Shown piece by piece: positions 1 to 6,673 of a stretch of 64,000 nucleotides of DNA. The notes beneath the pieces are model-generated. The model saw only the letters and a program-made list of their open reading frames with translations. It was not told where the DNA came from and searched no databases. Source of the DNA: DASQHW01 sp038209365 (GTDB taxonomy: Bacteria > Actinomycetota > Acidimicrobiia > IMCC26256 > PALSA-610); assembly GCA_038209365.1 (NCBI GenBank), contig JBBQXS010000005.1:62001-126000 (forward strand). Direction: 5' to 3'. Numbering within the stretch: position 1 is the stretch's first letter; each line of letters opens with the position of its first letter. A program made the position numbers and the translations under genes.

Positions 1-501
1 TGCTCTCCGGCCGCGCTCGCGCGCATCGAGGCGCTCAAGGCGAGTGGACGCTGGATGCCACCCACGCTCGATCTCTCGATCGCCGTCGAGAATTCGCGGC
101 TCGACCAGACCTACAACACGCCCGGGCTCGCGACGTTGTTCCTCCTCGAGCACCAGTTGCGATGGATGCTCGCGAACGGCGGCCTCGAGTTCGCGGTGGG
201 CCGATCCGACACCTCTGCCGGCATCGTGTACGGGTGGGCCGACGCGCACGAGCACGCGAACCCGTTCGTCGCGGATCCGACCTTCCGCAGCCACGTCACC
301 GCCACGATCGATTTCGACGACGCGGTCGATGCCGCGGCACTCGCGGCCGCGCTGCGAGCCAACGGCATCGTCGACGTCGAGCCGTACCGCAAGCTCGGGC
401 GCAACCAGCTGCGAATCGCGCTGTTCCCTGCCATCGATCCCGAGGACGTCCGACTGCTCACACGAGCGATCGACTACCTCCTGGAGCGCATGACACACTG
501 A
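1..501 (+). CDS. serC: Phosphoserine aminotransferase, C-terminal part (truncated by window edge)
   Basis: SerC is the PLP-dependent enzyme that converts 3-phosphohydroxypyruvate and glutamate to phosphoserine in serine synthesis (cytoplasm). The reading frame is open from base 1, so the start lies outside the window; about 166 C-terminal residues are present. The segment VENSRLDQTYNTP followed by TLFLLEHQLRWM, and the late block NGIVDVEPYRKLGRNQLRI, match the actinobacterial SerC type closely. The catalytic lysine lies upstream of the window. The stop is 7 bases before the next gene on the same strand, so read-through into the selenoprotein group is possible. Function is high confidence; the missing 5' end cannot be assessed. 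Confidence 0.93.
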   Translation, partial: CSPAALARIEALKASGRWMPPTLDLSIAVENSRLDQTYNTPGLATLFLLEHQLRWMLANGGLEFAVGRSDTSAGIVYGWADAHEHANPFVADPTFRSHVTATIDFDDAVDAAALAAALRANGIVDVEPYRKLGRNQLRIALFPAIDPEDVRLLTRAIDYLLERMTH

Positions 502-508
502 AACACGT

Positions 509-1933
509 ATGGTTCCTGACGGGCTCGTCGCGGTGGTGAAGCGGGCATGCCCGACGTGCGAGCTGGTCGCGCCCGTCCTCGCGCAGCTCCGCGATCAACT
601 CACGATCTACTCGCAGGACGATCCCACGTTCCCCGAGGGCCTCGGCGCGCGCGACGACACCGCGCTCGACGTCTCGTTCGCGCTCGATGTCGACACCGTG
701 CCTGCGCTCATACGCGTGGAGGACGGGCACGCCGTCGACCGGCTCGTCGGCTGGGAACGCAGCCGCTGGGAGAAGTTCACGGGCGTCGACGACCTCGGTG
801 TCGGTCTCCCCGACTGGCGCCCCGGCTGCGGATCGCGCACGCATGATCCCGAAGTCGTCGATGCTCGCCTCGTCGCATCGGTGACGCCCCACCTGCACGC
901 GCGTACCGTCGAGCTCGGCGACGCCGAAGACGAGAGCGAGGCAATGTACGCGCGCGGTTGGAGCGACGGCCTGCCGCTCGTGCCACCGACACCCGAGCGG
1001 GTCGCGCGCATGTGCGCGGGCACGACACGCCATCCCTCCGATGTCGTCGCGGTCGTGCCGCCCGACCTCGTCGAGTGCACGGTCGAGAAGGTGGCGATCA
1101 ACGCCGTGATGGCGGGCTGTTTGCCGGAGTACCTTCCCCTGGTGCTCGCGGCGCTCGAGGCCGCCTGCACCGACGAGTTCAACGTGCACGGTCTGTTGGC
1201 GACGACATGGTTCTCGGGTCCGCTCGTCGTCGTCAATGGCCCGATCGCGCGGGCCATCGGCATGAACTCGGGTGTCAACGCGCTCGGACAGGGTAATCGC
1301 GCCAACGCGACGATCGGCCGTGCACTCCAGCTCGTCATCCGCAATGTCGGCGGCGGGCGGCCCGGCGAGGTCGACCGCGCCACCTTCGGCAATCCCGGCA
1401 AGTACACGTTCTGCTTCGCCGAGGACGAAACGGGCTCACCATGGGAGTCGCTCGCCGTCGAACGTGGTCTCCCGGCGGGCACCAACTCGGTCACCTTGTT
1501 CGCCGCCGAAGGAGTGCGCGGCGTCGTCGACCAGCTCTCGCGTGAACCGGAGTCGCTCGCGCGCACCTATGCCGCGTGCCTCCGGACGGTCGCGCATCCG
1601 AAGAACATCTTCGTGTGGGACGCGATGCTCGTCGTGTCACCGGAGCACGGAAGAGTCTTTCGCGACGTCGGCTGGACCAAAGCGCGGTTGCGCGAGGAGC
1701 TCGACGCGCTGCTCCTGCTCCCGGCCGAGGACATCGTGCGCGGCGCCTCCGGCATCGCCGAGGGGATGCCGGAGGCGTTGTGCGAGCCGGGCACGACGCT
1801 GCCCAAGTTCCGGCCCGGAGGACTGCTGATCGCCCACGCCGGTGGTGGCGCGGGCCTGTTCTCGGCCATCATCGGTGGTTGGGCGAGCGGCGCGGTCGGC
1901 AGCGAGCCGGTGACCCGGGAGGTCCGCACGTGA
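509..1933 (+). CDS. Thioredoxin-like domain fused to the conserved UGSC-selenoprotein partner domain
   Basis: A 474-residue protein in two parts. Residues about 1-95 look like a thioredoxin or glutaredoxin fold with a CxxC centre (C14-P-T-C17) near the N-terminus. Residues about 145-470 form a large conserved domain beginning WSDGLPLVPPTPERV and containing NSGVNALGQGNRANATIG and GNPGKYTFCFAEDE. From memory this domain is typically encoded next to UGSC-motif (seleno)proteins. No enzymatic activity is established. No signal peptide or membrane segment is seen, so it is probably cytoplasmic. It overlaps the selenoprotein start by 4 bases (GTGA at 1930-1933), which points to translational coupling and joint function, plausibly thiol/selenol redox chemistry. 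No clear Shine-Dalgarno sequence precedes ATG 509, so translation may depend on read-through from serC. Confidence 0.75.
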   Translation: MVPDGLVAVVKRACPTCELVAPVLAQLRDQLTIYSQDDPTFPEGLGARDDTALDVSFALDVDTVPALIRVEDGHAVDRLVGWERSRWEKFTGVDDLGVGLPDWRPGCGSRTHDPEVVDARLVASVTPHLHARTVELGDAEDESEAMYARGWSDGLPLVPPTPERVARMCAGTTRHPSDVVAVVPPDLVECTVEKVAINAVMAGCLPEYLPLVLAALEAACTDEFNVHGLLATTWFSGPLVVVNGPIARAIGMNSGVNALGQGNRANATIGRALQLVIRNVGGGRPGEVDRATFGNPGKYTFCFAEDETGSPWESLAVERGLPAGTNSVTLFAAEGVRGVVDQLSREPESLARTYAACLRTVAHPKNIFVWDAMLVVSPEHGRVFRDVGWTKARLREELDALLLLPAEDIVRGASGIAEGMPEALCEPGTTLPKFRPGGLLIAHAGGGAGLFSAIIGGWASGAVGSEPVTREVRT

Positions 1934-2451
1934 GCAAGACGTTGCTCGATCCGACGTCGGAGCGCCAAGCCGGCACAGCGCGCGAGCGCGCGAAGCGACC
2001 CGGCGGGCTCGCCGGCACGCACGTGGCGCTGCTGGACATCAGCAAGCCGCGCGGCAGCGTGTTCCTCGACCGGATCGAGGAGCTGCTGCGGGCTCGCGGC
2101 GTCGAGGTGCGGCGATTCAACAAGCCGACGTTCACGAAGCCCGCGCCCGTCGACCTTCGCCACGAGATCACCTCGACATGTGACGTGGTGATCGAAGCGC
2201 TGGCCGATTGAGGTTCGTGCACGTCGTGCAGTGTGCACGACACCGTGAACATCGAGGCGACGGGCGTGCCGATGGTCTTCGTGGCGTCCACTGAGTTCGT
2301 CGACGCCGCCGATGCACAAGCACGTGCATTGGGTGCCGATCCCGCGCGAGTCTTTGTGCCGCACCCGATCCAGGATCGTACGGACGACGAGCTGCGGGCG
2401 CTCGCCGATGACGCGATCGACGCGATCGTGATCGCGCTCACCGACAACTGA
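1930..2451 (+). CDS. UGSC-motif selenoprotein (in-frame TGA at 2209-2211 read as selenocysteine)
   Basis: The frame opens with GTG at 1930, overlapping the previous stop, and runs to TGA 2449-2451 with one internal TGA at 2209-2211. Reading that codon as selenocysteine gives a 173-residue protein with Sec at position 94 in the context A-D-U-G-S-C-T-S-C-S-V-H-D-T, the UGSC motif known from bacterial selenoproteome surveys (recalled). Sequence on both sides of the TGA is one continuous domain: upstream VALLDISKPRGSVFLDRIEELL, downstream HDTVNIEATGVPMVFVASTEF with a Rossmann-like alpha/beta pattern. Further Cys at 97 and 100 could resolve a selenenyl-sulfide. A SECIS-like hairpin lies immediately downstream of the TGA. 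Conventional calling would give a truncated 93-residue ORF and a separate ORF starting at GTG 2233. Sec biosynthesis genes are not in the window. Alternatively this is a nonsense-disrupted gene, which the UGSC context makes unlikely. Confidence 0.85.
2212..2247 (+). promoter_or_regulatory. SECIS-like stem-loop downstream of the selenocysteine TGA
   Basis: An 8-bp perfect stem pairs GTCGTGCA (2223-2230) with TGCACGAC (2234-2241) around a 3-nt GUG loop. The loop begins 19 nt after the TGA and carries G/U at its start, as expected for a bacterial SECIS element bound by SelB. A lower stem of 3 bp (2220-2222 with 2245-2247) with a bulge is possible. A competing 8-bp stem pairs TCGTGCAC (2215-2222) with GTGCACGA (2233-2240) and its loop also begins with GU. 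Pairing is read directly from sequence; SECIS function is inferred. Confidence 0.6.
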
Positions 2452-2458
2452 GGACGTC

Positions 2459-3160
2459 ATGCTGCTGCTCCACGAGCTCCATACCGTCGCCGGCCGCGAC
2501 GAGGATGCGTTCGAGGACGCGTTCCGGGAAGGTTGGATGCCGGCGCTGGCCAAGACGGACGACGCACGGCTGCTCTATTACCTCAAGCTCGCGCACGGCA
2601 CCGGTCGCGCATACCACCACGTCTCGATCACCGCCTTGCGCGACGGCAACGCGTACGAACGGCTGGCGCGCCGCGTCCAGCAGGGGGACCTGCGCGAGTG
2701 GTCAGCCGGCGTCGACCGCTCCCGCCACGAGGTCAAGGGCAAGCTCATGCTGCCGGTCGACTGGTCGCCGTTGCGCGACATCGACCTGGAGACGGTGCCG
2801 GTCGACGGCCGCGTGCACGAGCCCGTGTTGTTCATGGAGGACAGCGCCTGGCCGCATGAAGCGAAGCTCGACGCCTATCTCGAGGCGGCACGCACGCATT
2901 ACGCGCCGAGCTTGGAGCAACGGAGCGAACGTTCGTTGCTCACCTTGCTCGGTGTGTTCCAGGCTGCGCTCGGCGCGCCGCGCCGTCGCGAGATCGTGTT
3001 GTGGCAGCGCGTCGACTTCCCGGAGCGGCTCCCGGGTCTGTTCACCCGCGAGCTCCCCGCGCAGGTGAAGGCGCCGGGCACGTGGATGCACGACGCGCTG
3101 GAGGTCCGCGACGACTGGGAGAGTCGTCTGCTACGCAGCGCCGCCTGGTCGCCCCTCTAG
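2459..3160 (+). CDS. Conserved protein of unknown function linked to the UGSC selenoprotein
   Basis: A 233-residue soluble protein starting at ATG 2459, seven bases after the selenoprotein stop and preceded by AGGA. No signal peptide or membrane segment is seen. It appears to contain two related ferredoxin-like (NIPSNAP or dimeric alpha-beta barrel-like) halves: one beginning LLLHELHTVAGRDEDAFEDAF and one beginning EPVLFMEDSAWPHEAKLDAYLEA. That resemblance is weak and judged by eye. I do not recognise a catalytic motif. Its position as the last gene of the co-oriented group suggests a role with the thioredoxin-like/UGSC pair. It shares its stop with the convergent lipoprotein gene: bases 3157-3160 read CTAG, giving TAG on both strands. 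Confidence 0.7.
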   Translation: MLLLHELHTVAGRDEDAFEDAFREGWMPALAKTDDARLLYYLKLAHGTGRAYHHVSITALRDGNAYERLARRVQQGDLREWSAGVDRSRHEVKGKLMLPVDWSPLRDIDLETVPVDGRVHEPVLFMEDSAWPHEAKLDAYLEAARTHYAPSLEQRSERSLLTLLGVFQAALGAPRRREIVLWQRVDFPERLPGLFTRELPAQVKAPGTWMHDALEVRDDWESRLLRSAAWSPL

Positions 3161-4080
3161 GCACCCCGGAGCGCGGCCGCGCACTTCGACCGGTCCTTGG
3201 GGTCGGGCGAGTCCCACGCGGTGCCGCACAGCCGCCCGCCGAGCTCGGGGCACTCACCGGAGAACGTGCCCCAACTGCACTCGTAGCCGGGCACGACCCA
3301 CGCGTGCAGCATCCAGATGTCGGTCAGCAGCGTCTTGCGGCCACCCCGGTCGGCACACTCCTGACCCGTCGTGTCCTCGCCGCCGATCACCACCGCGCCC
3401 TTCATGCAGAGGCCGCCATTGGCGTTGTGCTGATGCCAGTAGTCGTTCTTGCCGGCGAACCCCTCGGGCGGAGTGCCGCCCGGGTGCCAGACGAGATAGC
3501 TCAGGCCGACGATCTTCGAATCCGGCGTGGTGCCGGCGTACAGGAGCTCCGACGGCGCCGCGAAGTCGAGATTCGCGACGAGCCCGACGTTGGTGTAATG
3601 CGCGCCGATGCACGGCACGAAGGTCGTCGACTGGTGGTAGCCGGCGGCCAGCGCGTCCTTCACGGTCGGGAACTTGGCGGCGACCTGGCGCGCAAGCTTG
3701 ATCTGGCCTTCGAGCGCGAGCCGCTCCGACTTGGTGAGGGTCTTCTGTTGCAGCATGCCGCGCTCGCCGCCGTGCGCGCTCGCGCTCTTGGTCGCGGCAG
3801 TCTCCGAGCCGCCCGTCCCTGCGCCGACCTGCCCGGGCGACGCCGGCGTGGGTGCTGCCAGCTCGCACGGCGACTGGCCGGTGGCGGTACCGGCGAGCAC
3901 CTTCACTCCGTGCGCGTGCACGACGGCCTCGGTGATGCTCGTGGTCGGCGTGGTCGTCGCCGCGGGCTTCTTCGCGCTGGAGGTGCTGCTCGAGCCCGAG
4001 CACCCGGCGACGACGAGCGCGACGAGCACCAACAATGCGGCGCCGAGCCCGACCCTGGACAATTCGCTACGACCGCGCAT
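3157..4080 (-). CDS. Secreted lipoprotein with a conserved His/Cys-containing domain, function unknown
   Basis: About 307 residues from ATG 4080. The N-terminus MRGRSELSRV, a hydrophobic stretch and the lipobox LVVAGC are followed by a Ser/Thr/Ala-rich linker, so export and lipidation on the outer face of the membrane are expected. The C-terminal domain has YHQSTTFVPCIGAHYTN, YWHQHNANGGLCM and several Trp-Gly-Cys segments that could bind a metal or form disulfides. An upstream in-frame ATG at 4101 exists, but its codons coincide with the run TTTGGGGGAACGGAC that looks like the ribosome site of ATG 4080, so 4080 is preferred. I do not recognise a named family. The gene is convergent with the selenoprotein group. 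Confidence 0.72.
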   Translation of the reverse strand: MRGRSELSRVGLGAALLVLVALVVAGCSGSSSTSSAKKPAATTTPTTSITEAVVHAHGVKVLAGTATGQSPCELAAPTPASPGQVGAGTGGSETAATKSASAHGGERGMLQQKTLTKSERLALEGQIKLARQVAAKFPTVKDALAAGYHQSTTFVPCIGAHYTNVGLVANLDFAAPSELLYAGTTPDSKIVGLSYLVWHPGGTPPEGFAGKNDYWHQHNANGGLCMKGAVVIGGEDTTGQECADRGGRKTLLTDIWMLHAWVVPGYECSWGTFSGECPELGGRLCGTAWDSPDPKDRSKCAAALRGA

Positions 4081-4168
4081 GTCCGTTCCCCCAAATTTCA
4101 CACCTCGTGCAAGACCCTCCGCATCCTACGGCCGTCGAGCGACGCGTGCCCGGCGAGCCGCCTGCACC

Positions 4169-5353
4169 TCACGCGGCGACACAGTTCGCGGCCCGGCTCG
4201 CGATCGCGGTCGTACGGCGCCACTCGCGCAGCTGGTGCTGATCGAGGCCGTTCGTGAGGTAGCAGAACGAGAGCCCGGTCGCGGGGTCGGCCCACGCGAT
4301 CTGGCCGCCCGCGCCGTTGTGGCCGAACGCGCGGGGCGAGACCGTGCGCCCCATCCCGCGGGCGTTCGAGCGCCCATCGGATCCGGCCACGATGAGGCCG
4401 CGTGTTCGGTTCGCCGGCGTGCCGATGTAGTCGGGCATCGTGTTGCGCACGTCACCGGTGACGTCGGCGAGTACGCCGGGATCCCAGATGGCGGCCGGGT
4501 CGTGCAAGAGCGCCTGGTAGTAGAGCGCCATGTCGGCGGCGGTCGTGACACCGCCCCCGCCCGGCACGCCCACCGCGCAGACCGCAGGCTGGTTGAACGA
4601 CATCAGCGCCTCCGGAGTCACCTCCGTGACCGGCAACGACGACACGCCGAGCGCGACCTGCAACTCGTCGGCGGTTGCGCGTTCGCCGGTGAGCGCGAGT
4701 GGGTTGATGTCGCCCTGTTCCTTCGGCGGGACGCCGAGCTGGAGACCGCTGAGACCGAGCGGCTCGATGATCCGCTCGCGAACGAACGCGCGGAAGTCGC
4801 TCCCGGTGCAGCGCTCGATGATCTCGGCAAGCACCCAGTGCGCCGAGGTCGGGTGGTATTCGTAGCGACTCCCCGGCTCCCAGTTGCAGCGCCACTTCGC
4901 GAACCGGTCGAGACGGCGATCGCGGTCGTCCCAGTCCAGCGCGTTGAAGGGCGCGTGCGGGAACCCGGAGGTGTGCAGCATCACCTGTTCGACGGTGATC
5001 ACGTTTTTGCCGTTGGCGGCGAACTCGGGGATCAGGTCGCCAACGCGACGGGACACATCGAGCGACCCTTCGCCCATGAGGATCCACACCGCGCCCGCGA
5101 CGACCGCCTTGGTCGCGGAGAACATCACATAGCGCGTCTCCGGGAAGGCGGTGCCGAACGTTCGCCACACTGCCACCTTGCCGTCGCGCGCCAGCGCGAA
5201 TTGGCACGACGGGAGGTGACCGGCATCGATGTCCTGTTGTACGCGCGCGCACAGCGCGTCGAGCGCGTCGGCGTCGACTCCGAGCGACGCGGGGTCGGCG
5301 ACGGCGTGGCGATCGAAGGGTGGGTGCACGGTCGCGGAGGCTACGGCGACCAA
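4169..5353 (-). CDS. Serine beta-lactamase-fold hydrolase (class C / esterase-like)
   Basis: A 394-residue member of the beta-lactamase/penicillin-binding-protein-like family, which includes esterases, D-aminopeptidases and class C beta-lactamases. The nucleophile motif S-x-x-K is visible as S79-A-T-K82 in VMFSATKAVVAG. A YHPTSAH segment around residue 165 is in the position of the second catalytic motif (Tyr), and a C-terminal HNGAGG corresponds to the third. No signal peptide is evident, which argues for a cytoplasmic esterase rather than a secreted lactamase. The gene is divergent from the acyl-CoA dehydrogenase gene with 104 bases between them. Substrate is unknown. The exact start among several in-frame codons near 5353 is uncertain. 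Confidence 0.85.
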   Translation of the reverse strand: MVAVASATVHPPFDRHAVADPASLGVDADALDALCARVQQDIDAGHLPSCQFALARDGKVAVWRTFGTAFPETRYVMFSATKAVVAGAVWILMGEGSLDVSRRVGDLIPEFAANGKNVITVEQVMLHTSGFPHAPFNALDWDDRDRRLDRFAKWRCNWEPGSRYEYHPTSAHWVLAEIIERCTGSDFRAFVRERIIEPLGLSGLQLGVPPKEQGDINPLALTGERATADELQVALGVSSLPVTEVTPEALMSFNQPAVCAVGVPGGGGVTTAADMALYYQALLHDPAAIWDPGVLADVTGDVRNTMPDYIGTPANRTRGLIVAGSDGRSNARGMGRTVSPRAFGHNGAGGQIAWADPATGLSFCYLTNGLDQHQLREWRRTTAIASRAANCVAA

Positions 5354-5457
5354 GGCGCCTCCGCACGCGTCGGTATCGACGAGCGCACGAATTACGACCG
5401 ACGCCGCCCAACGGGTAATGATCTCGGCTCGGGGCGCTCGCCCCGAGGGAGCGCGAC

Positions 5458-6654
5458 ATGGACTTCAACGATTCCAAGGAAGAGGCCGCCTGGCGGGAGG
5501 AGTGCCGCACGTGGCTCGACGAGCACGCGCCCGCGTTCACCGGTGCGCGTCCGGATCGCGAACTCGAGATCGGCACCGGCGACTACCTCGAGCGTGCGAA
5601 GGGCTGGCAGGCCGCCAAGTTCGACGCCGGGTTCGCACGCATCACGTGGGAGCCGGAGTTCGGTGGCCGGAACGGCACGTCGATGCAACAGGTGATCTTC
5701 TCCCAGGAGGAGTCGAAGCACGCGTTGCCGACGGAGGCGTTCATCATTGGGCTCGGCATGATCGCGCCGACGCTCCGCGCGGTCGGCACCGGCAGCCAGC
5801 AGCAGCGCTACCTCACCAAGCTGTTGCGCGGCGAGGAGATCTGGTGCCAGCTCTTCAGCGAACCGGGCGCGGGCTCCGACGTCGCGTCGCTCTCCACCAC
5901 CGCGGTGCGCGACGGCGACGAATGGGTGATCAACGGCCAGAAGGTATGGACGTCGGGCGCCCAGTACTCCGACTTCGGGGAGATCATCTGCCGCACCGCG
6001 CCCGACGCCGAAAAGCACAAGGGCATCACCGCCTTCATCGTCGACATGAAGGCGCCGGGCATCACGATCAAGCCGCTGAGGCAGATGAACGGTGGGAGCA
6101 CCTTCAACGAGGTCTTCTACGAGGACGTGCGCGTCCCGCACGACTTCGTCCTCGGCGACGTGAACGAGGGTTGGTCGGTCGCGATCACCACCCTCATGAA
6201 CGAGCGGGTTGCAATCGGCTCGGGCGGCACCGGCAGCCGGGGCACGGTGCAGGACGTGATCACACTGGCCCAACGCCGCGGCGCGAACCGCGACCCGCGC
6301 GTGCGGCAACAGCTCGCCGACCTCTATACCAGGACGCGCATCCAGAAGTTCCTCTCGATGCGCACGCTCACCGCGGCGTCGAAGGGGAAGATTCCGGGCC
6401 CCGAGGGGTCGATCGGCAAGCTGTTCGGCGCGCGCATCATGACCCAGCTCGGCGAGCTCACGATCTCGCTCGCGGGTGCCGACGCGGTCGCCGGCGACCT
6501 GCGACTTTCGCAGATGATGCTCGCGGCGCCCGCCGGACACATCGCAGGCGGCTCCGACGAAGTGATGAAGAACATCCTCGGAGAACGCGTGCTCGGCCTT
6601 CCGGGCGAGCCGCGTCCCGACAAGGGCGTTGCGTGGAGAGACGTCCCGCGCTAG
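5458..6654 (+). CDS. Acyl-CoA dehydrogenase
   Basis: A 398-residue FAD-dependent acyl-CoA dehydrogenase, which makes the alpha-beta double bond in fatty acyl or other acyl-CoA thioesters and passes electrons to ETF. Diagnostic blocks are WCQLFSEPGAGSDVASLST (FAD and substrate loop), VINGQKVWTSGAQYSD, the middle beta domain, and the C-terminal helical segment ending GGSDEVMKNILGERVLGLPGEPR. Length is normal. ATG 5458 is preceded by GAGGGAG at a proper distance. It resembles the FadE-type enzymes of actinobacterial lipid and steroid catabolism, but the catalytic base and substrate cannot be fixed by eye. It stands alone, divergent from the hydrolase gene. Confidence 0.93.
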   Translation: MDFNDSKEEAAWREECRTWLDEHAPAFTGARPDRELEIGTGDYLERAKGWQAAKFDAGFARITWEPEFGGRNGTSMQQVIFSQEESKHALPTEAFIIGLGMIAPTLRAVGTGSQQQRYLTKLLRGEEIWCQLFSEPGAGSDVASLSTTAVRDGDEWVINGQKVWTSGAQYSDFGEIICRTAPDAEKHKGITAFIVDMKAPGITIKPLRQMNGGSTFNEVFYEDVRVPHDFVLGDVNEGWSVAITTLMNERVAIGSGGTGSRGTVQDVITLAQRRGANRDPRVRQQLADLYTRTRIQKFLSMRTLTAASKGKIPGPEGSIGKLFGARIMTQLGELTISLAGADAVAGDLRLSQMMLAAPAGHIAGGSDEVMKNILGERVLGLPGEPRPDKGVAWRDVPR

Positions 6655-6673
6655 CCATCGGCGTGCGTCCGCG

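Noticed and set aside
2233..2451. Separate 72-residue gene starting at GTG 2233
   Set aside because: It is in the same frame as the upstream ORF, lacks its own ribosome site, and continues the same domain after the selenocysteine TGA.
3254..4003. Arg-rich ORFs on both strands inside the lipoprotein gene
   Set aside because: Out-of-frame shadows in GC-rich DNA, with Arg/Ala/Pro-rich composition and no motifs. Many similar frames elsewhere were omitted for the same reason.
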